From the IMG/VR virus record IMGVR_UViG_3300042870_001314, positions 1 through 21,510 of that record: DNA of 21,510 nt; one strand, given 5' to 3'. The position numbers and the translations under genes were made by a program. The DNA comes from a virus. This document shows, one piece after another, positions 13,025 through 19,335 of this stretch; within the stretch, counting starts at the first letter, position 1, and each line of letters opens with the position of its first letter. A model generated the notes under the pieces. The model had not been told where the DNA came from. It ran no database searches and worked only from the letters and a program-made list of their open reading frames with translations.

Positions 13025-15346
13025 ATGAGCTTCCAAGTCGTACCCGATAGCCCGTACTGCCCGCTCCCAACAGGGGGCTTCGCAGTGGCCGTTGTATCCG
13101 CCGCAGAGGACGGGACGATCATTCACGACTCGTGCCACCTAACTACTGCCGAAGCAGAGGCGTGGATCGGACAGATGGATAACCCCGATGTCGACTTGAC
13201 TGCCGAGGCGTTGCCGCCGGAGGTTCCAGAGGTCGCGACAAACAGCACGACCCCGACAGGGTTTGTAAACCGGGAAGCGATGCTCACCGCGATGCTTGCC
13301 GGAGCAATGTCAGAGTTACAGGAATCGGTTACCGCTCCCGTGGTCACCGCTGAGATGGAGGTTGAAGCAGTGAGCGAAACAGTAGAAACAGAATCGTTTG
13401 ATATGCACGAGGGTGAACTAGAAGACGACCTCCTTGGGACGGAAGCGCTTGAGCCGGTCGAACTTGAAGAAGGCGAGATCGTTGTCACCGATGGCGACAT
13501 GTCTGGCATTACCGATGACGAGTTGATGGCCGAGCTTGCACGCCGCTGGGCTGAAACAACAGTCGCTGGTCTGTCCCCCGATGATGCTATTGAGGAGCCG
13601 GTTACTGTTGCTGCTGCTGAGGACGCTGAAGCATTCGGCAATCCGGTCATTGAAGTCGAACTTGAAGTGACACAGGTCGAAGCCGAGATTGAAATTGGTG
13701 GGTCTGAAGAAAAGGGCTGCTACGCCAAAGACCACGGCGAAGGTTGCATGTGCGGCGGCGGCATGGAAGACGAAGAGGAAGACAAGATCGTTGTTACGAT
13801 CCCTGCCGGTTCTTCTATCGTTGTCGAAGCTGAGTCAGAGGAAGGCGACGACTATGAACACGGTTATAAAGATGAGCATGGCGGCGAGGCGATGATGGCC
13901 GCTGACGGCACAACGCTTGCCGAGGAACCAGAGATGGTCCAAGCACCCGTTACGCTTTACGACTGGGAAGGCGTGCTGATCGTTGAAGGGATCGCTTCAG
14001 GCGATGGCCGCAAGATCGCTGAGAACGCTTTAACATGGCGTGAACTGCCGTTGCCACTAATGCTTCAAACAGCAAATGCTTCCGGCCACGACGGAGCAGT
14101 GATCGCAGGGTCGATTCACGAGATCGAACGGCAGGGCCAGAACATCGTTGGCCGTGGCTTCTTCGATTCAGGCTCCGCTGGTATTGAAGCGCACCGCCTA
14201 CTCAAAGAAGGAACGATGCGCGGCGTGTCTGCCGACATCGATTCCGTGATGGTTGAGTTCTTGACCGCAGACGGTTCAGCAATCAGCGCCGAAGATATGT
14301 TGTTCGGCGGCGTTGACGCACTCGAAGTTCTTGTCGCCGGGCGCATGATGGGCGCGACCCTCACACCGTTCCCCGCCTTCCAAGAGGCATTCGTTACCGT
14401 CCTGAGCGGAGACGACGTACAGGTCGACGAGACCCTCGTCGCTTCAGGCGCTACGGCAGCGGGCGACGTATGGCGGGTGCCTTCACCTCTAGGCGTGTGG
14501 CTGTCCGGGCAGGGCAACGCAGAGGACGGGCTTGCCGCTCTAGTGGCCTCTGCTGCCGCTTCGGTTGAGGTTCCTACTAACCCTCCGATGGATTGGTTCC
14601 TCCCCGGCAACATGACGGGCATTGAGCCTTTCACGGTTCACCCCGATGGGCGCTGCTACGGGCTAGTCGCTGCGTGGGGTTCTTGCCACATCGGGTTTGC
14701 TGATCGGTGCGTCCCGGTTCCAAAGTCAGGTTGCGCGTATAAGCACTTCCGTAACAAGAACGTGCTGACCGCTGAAGGCACGCTCGTGGCCACAGGGCCT
14801 ATCTACATGGACACGGTTCACCCTAACCTCCGTCTGGTCGCTTCCGATTCCCAAGCGTTCTACGCAGACACGGGTTGCGGCGTGGCCGATGTCGCGCTCT
14901 ACGAGAACGAGTTCGGCATCGTAGCTGCCGGTGCGTTGCGTCCCGGTTTGTCTGCGGAGCAGGTCCGCAAGTTCCGTGGCTCGGATGTTTCCCCGGACTG
15001 GCGGCAGTTGGGTGGCAGGCTCGAAGTTGTTGGCCTCCTCTCCGTAAACGTTTCTGGCTTTATCGTCGAAGGGCTGGTCGCTTCAGGCGCTGAGGTTTCT
15101 GCGCCACGAGGCGTGTGGGATTCTGTGGCTGGTGAAGTCACCGCTCTGGTAGCGGCGGGCATGATCCACACTGCCGATACTGAGCGGTCCGATCTGCGGC
15201 GAGAGCTGGATTCGATCCGGGTTGAGCTTGCCGAGTTCCGGGATGCGCTCCGCCCGGTCCGGGCTGCTGCGGCGGCTGCGAAGTTCGCTGCTCTTTCCCC
15301 TGCTGGTGACGTTGAGTCGGGTTGCTCCTGCGGCACAGGCCACTAG
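13025..15346 (+). CDS. Prohead protease with acidic scaffold-like region and C-terminal structural domain
   Basis: 773 residues. Residues 1-55 form a small domain (FQVVPDSPYCPLPTGGFAVA). About 56-305 is long, acidic, Glu/Val-rich and probably scaffold-like, with a Cys/His knot GCYAKDHGEGCMCGGGM at 231-247. About 308-460 is the prohead protease core: LTWRELPLPLMLQ, SGHDGAVIAGSI with catalytic-type His355, and MRGVSADID with Ser402. About 530-700 carries a domain I recall in actinophage maturation proteases: FTVHPDGRCYGLVAAWGSCH, then IGFADRC, and AAGALRPGLSAEQVRKFRGS with DVSPDWRQLGG. The C-terminus is coiled-coil-like with a final CSCGTGH. It processes scaffold and capsid during head assembly; located between portal/MuF and capsid genes as expected. 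Confidence 0.85.
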   Translation: MSFQVVPDSPYCPLPTGGFAVAVVSAAEDGTIIHDSCHLTTAEAEAWIGQMDNPDVDLTAEALPPEVPEVATNSTTPTGFVNREAMLTAMLAGAMSELQESVTAPVVTAEMEVEAVSETVETESFDMHEGELEDDLLGTEALEPVELEEGEIVVTDGDMSGITDDELMAELARRWAETTVAGLSPDDAIEEPVTVAAAEDAEAFGNPVIEVELEVTQVEAEIEIGGSEEKGCYAKDHGEGCMCGGGMEDEEEDKIVVTIPAGSSIVVEAESEEGDDYEHGYKDEHGGEAMMAADGTTLAEEPEMVQAPVTLYDWEGVLIVEGIASGDGRKIAENALTWRELPLPLMLQTANASGHDGAVIAGSIHEIERQGQNIVGRGFFDSGSAGIEAHRLLKEGTMRGVSADIDSVMVEFLTADGSAISAEDMLFGGVDALEVLVAGRMMGATLTPFPAFQEAFVTVLSGDDVQVDETLVASGATAAGDVWRVPSPLGVWLSGQGNAEDGLAALVASAAASVEVPTNPPMDWFLPGNMTGIEPFTVHPDGRCYGLVAAWGSCHIGFADRCVPVPKSGCAYKHFRNKNVLTAEGTLVATGPIYMDTVHPNLRLVASDSQAFYADTGCGVADVALYENEFGIVAAGALRPGLSAEQVRKFRGSDVSPDWRQLGGRLEVVGLLSVNVSGFIVEGLVASGAEVSAPRGVWDSVAGEVTALVAAGMIHTADTERSDLRRELDSIRVELAEFRDALRPVRAAAAAAKFAALSPAGDVESGCSCGTGH

Positions 15347-15356
15347 CTGTTGGGCA

Positions 15357-15389
15357 GGTCGGGTGGGCATCTGGGGTGTCCACCCGACC
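15357..15389 (+). promoter_or_regulatory. Perfect ten-pair hairpin upstream of leaderless gene
   Basis: GGTCGGGTGG (15357-15366) and CCACCCGACC (15380-15389) with a 13-base loop. There is no T-run, and the right arm abuts the -10 TACTCT at 15393, so it occupies the -35 region. It may be an operator, a terminator for the protease transcript or both. Confidence 0.5.
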
Positions 15390-15392
15390 GTG

Positions 15393-15398
15393 TACTCT
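15393..15398 (+). promoter_or_regulatory. -10 box of the leaderless gene at 15405
   Basis: TACTCT, six bases (GCGAGT), ATG 15405. The CCGTGTACTCT context repeats the promoter near 13001. Confidence 0.5.
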
Positions 15399-15404
15399 GC
15401 GAGT

Positions 15405-15992
15405 ATGAACGAGCAGATTGGTTTGGATTGGGAGGCTGCTAATAAAGCGGCCACGGCAGGGATCGATAGAGCGGACGGGAACGCTCTCGAAGAGTGGAAG
15501 TCTCTAGCGGACGATTACATTTTCCGGTTGGCAAAGCGCTCACTGGAATTTACGTCTGAGGATGTTTGGCATATGGGTTTGCCTGCTAATCCGACGGGCG
15601 CTAATAGTGCGCTTGGCGCGAGGTTCAGGTCGGCGGCGGCGGCGGGGATCATTTGCAACTCTGGTCGCAAGTTGAACACGCTGGCTAACGGGAAACATGG
15701 GTCGGCCACGGTGGTCTGGTCGTCTTTGGTTTGCGAGATCCATCCGGTTAAAGAAAGCCGCTCTGAGGTTGAGGAACTACGCGCTGCTCTAGCGGTGATG
15801 TATGGGTTGGCTCGGATGAACACTGAGCCGCCGTCCCGTTGGGCGGTGCCGGGTACGCGAGGCGGGGATGTGATGTCTGTTCATAGCAGGGTTGCCCGGT
15901 TGTTGGGTTTGCCGAACCCGTGGAACCACGACCCCGATAAGGACGTCATATTTTCTAGTCGTGTTAAGCGTTTGGTTTCGAAGGTTGTCTAG
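15405..15992 (+). CDS. Winged-helix-like DNA-binding protein
   Basis: 195 residues. Residues about 30-110 follow a pattern common in actinophage regulatory or replication-associated proteins: EEWKSLADDYIFRLAKRSLE, FTSEDVWHMGLPANPTGANS, ALGARFRSAAAAGIICNSGR, then KHGSATVVWSS, where the last helix and the GR...VW hairpin suggest recognition helix and wing. The C-terminal part (about 140-195) has a Pro/Trp-rich stretch and a basic helix (SSRVKRLVSKVV). It has its own leaderless-type promoter preceded by a perfect hairpin. A transcription factor for late genes is possible; the DNA-binding role is inferred. Confidence 0.65.
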   Translation: MNEQIGLDWEAANKAATAGIDRADGNALEEWKSLADDYIFRLAKRSLEFTSEDVWHMGLPANPTGANSALGARFRSAAAAGIICNSGRKLNTLANGKHGSATVVWSSLVCEIHPVKESRSEVEELRAALAVMYGLARMNTEPPSRWAVPGTRGGDVMSVHSRVARLLGLPNPWNHDPDKDVIFSSRVKRLVSKVV

Positions 15993-16329
15993 GTGCGCTG
16001 ATCGTGGATGCGGGGTGGTCCTATCGCACGAGACGCGGTCGGTTGATAACACAACGTTTTGCAAACAGCACGGCGACTTTGTGTGGGCGTTTCGACCTAA
16101 CGACAGGTTGGCAACTGAATGGTTCTTTGTTTCTGAGACCGAGCCGGATGAGGGGCAGGTTGTTGCGGGCGACCAGTGCGACGGCTGTGGCCTTTCAGAA
16201 TTTGTTATTCGCCGGGTGAATAAGTCTGCGTGGATAGCACGGTGCGAGGGGCAGTGCTGGGACGGGGATTTGATCGACGGGTGCGGGGCGTTGCATTTGG
16301 TGCGGAGGAAGATGGGCCGTGAAGTCTAG
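15985..16329 (+). CDS. Cys-rich putative zinc-binding protein
   Basis: 114 residues from TTG 15985. Cysteine pairs: CADRGCG (4 and 9), FCKQHGD (Cys26), CDGCG (about 65-68), and CEGQCW...DGCG (about 84-102), suggesting two or more metal sites. The middle is aromatic and acidic (VWAFRPNDRL, EWFFVSETEPDEGQ). Start is uncertain: TTG keeps the first Cys motif and overlaps the upstream stop by eight bases; the nearby GTG codons either extend the overlap or cut into CADRGCG. The 3' end overlaps the next micro-ORF. No known family; may bind nucleic acid or a protein partner. Confidence 0.6.
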   Translation: MSRCADRGCGVVLSHETRSVDNTTFCKQHGDFVWAFRPNDRLATEWFFVSETEPDEGQVVAGDQCDGCGLSEFVIRRVNKSAWIARCEGQCWDGDLIDGCGALHLVRRKMGREV

Positions 16330-16402
16330 GTTGGCTCGCCGCCGCCGTAGGCTTGCTGGGGTCCGGGCGACGCTGCTCCGGCTGGCCCGTGTGTTGCGTT
16401 GA
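16319..16402 (+). CDS. Arg-rich micropeptide, 27 residues
   Basis: Sequence MKSRLARRRRRLAGVRATLL followed by RLARVLR: ten Arg and one Lys, with Leu/Ala/Val at intervals that would make a cationic amphipathic helix. GGAGGAAG lies seven bases before the GTG, a strong site for such a short ORF, and it overlaps the preceding gene. It ends nine bases from the convergent acidic micropeptide gene. Could be RNA-binding or membrane-active; too short for family evidence. Confidence 0.5.
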   Translation: MKSRLARRRRRLAGVRATLLRLARVLR

Positions 16403-16411
16403 CTAGGGGGG

Positions 16412-16504
16412 TTAGCCCCGCTCGTCGTCGCGCTCGTCGTCTTCCCATTCTTGGTCCCAGTCTTCGTCCTCTTGTTCCCAGTCGATTTCGTTGTCGTTTG
16501 GCAT
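16412..16504 (-). CDS. Highly acidic micropeptide, 30 residues, leaderless
   Basis: Sequence MPNDNEIDWEQEDEDWDQEW followed by EDDERDDERG: 17 of 30 residues are Asp/Glu and three are Trp. The reading frame is supported by promoter F: TATAGT, exactly six bases (AAGTAC), ATG. No ribosome-binding site is needed for a leaderless message. GGGG-CTAA-CCCC overlaps the stop. Such acid/aromatic peptides resemble DNA-mimic proteins in composition, but at 30 residues this is only a comparison. It faces the Arg-rich micropeptide tail to tail. Confidence 0.5.
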   Translation of the reverse strand: MPNDNEIDWEQEDEDWDQEWEDDERDDERG

Positions 16505-16510
16505 GTACTT

Positions 16511-16565
16511 ACTATAGCACGGTGAGCTACAGCATCAAGCCAATAGCAAACAGTTCTTAAGATTT
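16511..16565 (-). promoter_or_regulatory. Promoter F with dyad operator, leftward
   Basis: Minus strand: AAATCTT box (16565-16559), twenty bases, -35 TTGATG (16538-16533), 16-base spacer, -10 TATAGT (16516-16511). Dyad CTATAG/CTACAG at 16512-16532 with nine bases between; one mismatch. TTGGCTTG at the -35 as in C and E. Confidence 0.6.
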
Positions 16566-16625
16566 CTTTTGGACCCCGCAATTGATAAACAAACAACAGC
16601 CCCGCCCGTCCGATAGCATCAGCGG

Positions 16626-17000
16626 ATCGAAGACGGCCCCGATGACTGGAAACTTAAAGCGCGCTGCCGGGGCAAACCCCCGAGCATGTTCTTTCCCAAA
16701 CAGGGGCAGTACCAAGACGTTGTCAGAGCCAAACAATTCTGTGCCGAGTGCGAAGTCCAACGGGAATGTTTAACAGCCAACATCGATGAAGACGACGGGG
16801 TATACGGTGGGACTAGCGGGCGGCAACGCAAAGAGATGAGGCGCGCTATCAAGCGAGCAGAAAGAGGAAGGCAGCAAAGTGAAAATCGTTCTTACTATCG
16901 AAACCTCACGGCACAGGCGGAACCGTGGGAAGAACGAGAACCCCGAGGAAACCCCGGCCCCGGCGACCCCGAACCCGGCGACCCCGATGCCCCAGCCTGA
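16626..17000 (+). CDS. WhiB-like iron-sulfur regulator, probable non-canonical ATC start
   Basis: WhiB-family protein of about 124 residues. All four cluster-binding Cys are present only if translation starts upstream of ATG 16686: DDWKLKARCRGKPPSMFFP (first Cys), then QFCAECEVQRECLTA (other three), then GVYGGTSGRQRKEMRRA, the family's GVWGGxxxxxR turn. The in-frame interval between stop TAG 16614 and ATG 16686 has no ATG, GTG or TTG; ATC 16626 is six bases after TAGCAT, the same geometry as the leaderless genes here. Starting at 16686 would lose the first Cys. Phage WhiB proteins can bind the host sigma factor and redirect transcription. The tail (about 85-124) is Pro/Gly/Asp-rich with GDPEPGDPD and overlaps another ORF. 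Confidence 0.75.
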   Translation: MEDGPDDWKLKARCRGKPPSMFFPKQGQYQDVVRAKQFCAECEVQRECLTANIDEDDGVYGGTSGRQRKEMRRAIKRAERGRQQSENRSYYRNLTAQAEPWEEREPRGNPGPGDPEPGDPDAPA

Positions 17001-17103
17001 GCGAGTTGCTGAAGGTTTCTTGTCGCCTGAGTTTCAGTTTGTAGAAGGCAGATCAACCCCGCCGCCACCTAGACCGCCGGGCGCTCAACGACCTGTACAA
17101 TAA
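16879..17103 (+). CDS. Pro-rich small protein overlapping the WhiB gene
   Basis: 74 residues: MKIVLTIETSRHRRNRGKNE, then TPAPATPNPATPMPQPERV and EFQFVEGRSTPPPPRPPG. GAGGAAGG sits about seven bases before the GTG, a better ribosome site than most in the window. It overlaps the 3' 122 bases of the WhiB gene in another frame. The Pro/Ala/Thr repeat may arise from the same GC-rich repeat that encodes GDPEPGDP in WhiB. It ends where the TACAAT box before the capsid leader begins. Real gene is likely but function is unknown. Confidence 0.5.
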   Translation: MKIVLTIETSRHRRNRGKNENPEETPAPATPNPATPMPQPERVAEGFLSPEFQFVEGRSTPPPPRPPGAQRPVQ

Positions 17104-17219
17104 GCTATGCACTCAAGTTGCTATTTCATGTTCTAAGGTGTTCGTTTAACAGCCCTTATCTATTCAGGGTTGAGCGGTAACGGTTAGTCCGTAGCTGCGT
17201 GACAACACCTAACGCTCAA
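17096..17219 (+). promoter_or_regulatory. Promoter and structured leader of the major capsid gene
   Basis: TACAAT at 17096-17101 is a good -10 box. The leader of about 130 bases contains a nine-codon ORF (ATG 17107, MHSSCYFMF) and an inverted repeat, TTGAGC (17170-17175) with GCTCAA (17214-17219), extended by GTTAG (17183-17187) with CTAAC (17209-17213). This ends four bases before the GGAGGAG ribosome-binding site. Control of capsid translation or transcript stability is inferred. Confidence 0.45.
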
Positions 17220-17236
17220 GCTGGAGGAGTTCTAAA

Positions 17237-19252
17237 TTGGCAGACATCGTTGTTCCAGAAGACCTAACAGCAGTGGTCGATGCCGACCTAACTGCTCTTA
17301 GCGATTCCATTCGTGCAGAAGCAGAGGCCGTTGGTGCCGACGCAGCTAACTCTGACGAGGCTCTTGCGCAAGTTGAAATGCTTGTGGCCGACTTTGATCG
17401 CGTGAACAACGAGATCAAAGCACGGGAGATGCAACGTCAGGACAGGGCTGATCGGGTCGCCGCAGCGCTCGGCAAACTTTCCGAGCCTGTCCCTGACATG
17501 GTTCCTGACATGGGTGAAGTTGTTGTGACTGAACCTATGATGGCTACTGAAGTCGTGGCCGAGTTCACTGCGGTGGAAACACCAGTTGTTGACCCTGAAC
17601 CTGTAGTTGAGGTTGAGGCCACTGTTGCTCCCGAGGCGACTGCTGAACTTCAAGAAGAAGAAGCAGTTGTTGAAGTAGTCGAAGTTGTTGAGACAGTCGA
17701 AGTGATCGAAACCGTTGAGGTTGAGGTTGAGGCTGTCGAAGCGGCAGTTGTTGAAGTAGAAGCAGTTGAAGTAGTAGCCGAGGTTGCAGCCGCTCCGGTG
17801 GTTGAAGCAGCGGTCGTAGTACCCGCCGAAGACATCGTGTCTGAGGTGGTTGAAGAATCCACAATCGAGTTGTCCACGGAGGTCAGCGGCATGGAAGACA
17901 GCAGTTCCCTTACAGGTGCCGAGGCCAGTTCTGCGCTGACCCGGCTTGTCCCCGACGGTGTTGCACCTATCGGTGAAACAGTTTCTACGGGTGCTGCATT
18001 GCACGCGTCGAACGCTGTCCCCGGTATCAGCGAAGGCACCGCTCTTGACCGCATGGAGCTTGCGACTGCGATCACGAAGAAGCGCCACGGAATGAACAAC
18101 GCTTCTTCAGGGTCGTATGAGCGCATCGTTCTTGCAACCGCACAGTCTGACCTGCCTAACAAGGTCGCCGGTGGCGCTGAGGAAAACTTCTCAGTGTTCG
18201 ACACGGTTCGCACTAGCTGGGCGCTTGAGTCGCAGCAGCGCACTTCACTTGTCGCTTCAGGCGGCAACTGCGCACCGCTGCCTCCTTCATATGAGTTCTT
18301 CCGTTTGGCCGAGCAGATCAACCCTGTTGAGCAGGCTCTCCCAACCGTTGAGGCTCCCCGTGGTGGTATCCGTTTCATCACCCCGCCCGATTGGACCGAT
18401 GCCCTTGCAGGCGTTCGAGTAACAACCGAGGCTGAGGACGCTGCCGGTTACGGCGACGCTTCAGGCTTGACCGCTCCTAAGCCATGCGTCCACGTTGACT
18501 GCCCACCAATTGAGGAGTGCCGCGTTGACGCTGTCTCCCAGTGCGTGGAGTTCGGCAACTTGAACTACCGGGTATTCCCCGAGCAGGTTGCTGCTTTCCT
18601 TGAAGACCTCGCAGTGGCCTTTACGTCCACCAAGGAGATCTTCTACCTTGACGCCATCGACGCAACGTCTACCGCTGTGACCCTTGGTTACGGTGGTCAG
18701 ACTTACGGTGCAACCCGTACTTCTACCCTGTCGATTCTGTCTCTTGCTGCGAACTACCGCCGCCGTCAGCACATGGCGATCAACGCAGTGTTGACGCTTA
18801 TGCTGCCGTCTTGGTATGTGGAGTTCATCAAGTCTGACATGGTGAACGATCATGCTCTTGGCATGAGCTTCCTGAACGCTGGCGAGGCTGAGGTGACCGC
18901 ATGGTTGGCTTCTAACAACCTTGATGTCGTCTGGTACTACGACAGCGCTACCGGCGCTGGTCAGGCTTTCAATGACGCTCAGGGTGCTAACGCACAAAAC
19001 ATGTTCCCTGCGACTGTTGTTGCTTACCTGTTCGCTCCCGGCACTTATGTCCGTCTTGATGGCGGAACGTTGGATGTTGGTATCGTGCGGGATTCAATCC
19101 TCAACGGGACTAACGATCTGCAAATCTTCTCTGAGCAGTGGGTTCAGGTTTGTCAGGTTGGTCTTGAGTCGATCCGTCTTGAGTTGGAGCTTTGCCCAAC
19201 AGGTGTTGGTCCTGTCGGCACCTCCGATTACACCGATTGCTCACGCGGCTAA
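17237..19252 (+). CDS. Major capsid protein (HK97 fold) with N-terminal delta-like and Val/Glu-rich region
   Basis: 671 residues from TTG 17237, with GGAGGAG eight bases upstream. Residues about 5-85 are a coiled-coil, delta-domain-like helix (LTALSDSIRAEAEAVGADAA and VEMLVADFDRVNNEIKAREM). About 88-220 is an extraordinarily Val/Glu-rich repeat (VEVVEVVETVEVIETVEVEV). The capsid core follows: ALDRMELATAITKKRHGMNN, RTSWALESQQRTSLVASGGN, EAPRGGIRFITPPDWTDALA, a Cys-rich block KPCVHVDCPPIEECRVDAVS, then LGYGGQTYGATRT and a C-terminal LFAPGTYVRLDGGTLDVGIV. The N-terminal part is probably cleaved by the upstream prohead protease. The core is typical of actinophage capsids; the low-complexity stretch is not. 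Confidence 0.88.
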   Translation: MADIVVPEDLTAVVDADLTALSDSIRAEAEAVGADAANSDEALAQVEMLVADFDRVNNEIKAREMQRQDRADRVAAALGKLSEPVPDMVPDMGEVVVTEPMMATEVVAEFTAVETPVVDPEPVVEVEATVAPEATAELQEEEAVVEVVEVVETVEVIETVEVEVEAVEAAVVEVEAVEVVAEVAAAPVVEAAVVVPAEDIVSEVVEESTIELSTEVSGMEDSSSLTGAEASSALTRLVPDGVAPIGETVSTGAALHASNAVPGISEGTALDRMELATAITKKRHGMNNASSGSYERIVLATAQSDLPNKVAGGAEENFSVFDTVRTSWALESQQRTSLVASGGNCAPLPPSYEFFRLAEQINPVEQALPTVEAPRGGIRFITPPDWTDALAGVRVTTEAEDAAGYGDASGLTAPKPCVHVDCPPIEECRVDAVSQCVEFGNLNYRVFPEQVAAFLEDLAVAFTSTKEIFYLDAIDATSTAVTLGYGGQTYGATRTSTLSILSLAANYRRRQHMAINAVLTLMLPSWYVEFIKSDMVNDHALGMSFLNAGEAEVTAWLASNNLDVVWYYDSATGAGQAFNDAQGANAQNMFPATVVAYLFAPGTYVRLDGGTLDVGIVRDSILNGTNDLQIFSEQWVQVCQVGLESIRLELELCPTGVGPVGTSDYTDCSRG

Positions 19253-19273
19253 TCGGGTTTGTTGTTCGGGGAG

Positions 19274-19297
19274 GGGGTCGGGAAACCGGCCCCTTTT
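19274..19297 (+). terminator. Rho-independent terminator after capsid gene
   Basis: GGGGTCGG (19274-19281) pairs with CCGGCCCC (19286-19293), one G-T pair, GAAA tetraloop, then TTTT. It lies 21 bases after the capsid stop and isolates the glycosyltransferase operon. Confidence 0.85.
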
Positions 19298-19323
19298 CCG
19301 CGTCTGGGCTTATGTTTGTTTGT

Positions 19324-19329
19324 TAGGGT
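19324..19329 (+). promoter_or_regulatory. -10 box before the glycosyltransferase operon
   Basis: TAGGGT, six G, ATG 19336. Matches the TANNNT-N6-start rule, although the G-run could alternatively serve as a ribosome-binding site. Confidence 0.35.
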
Positions 19330-19335
19330 GGGGGG

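Noticed and set aside
17288-18381. Long minus-strand ORFs opposite the capsid gene
   Set aside because: They are mirror images of the V/E-rich repeat (Ser/Thr or Asn/Phe rich) and lack start signals.
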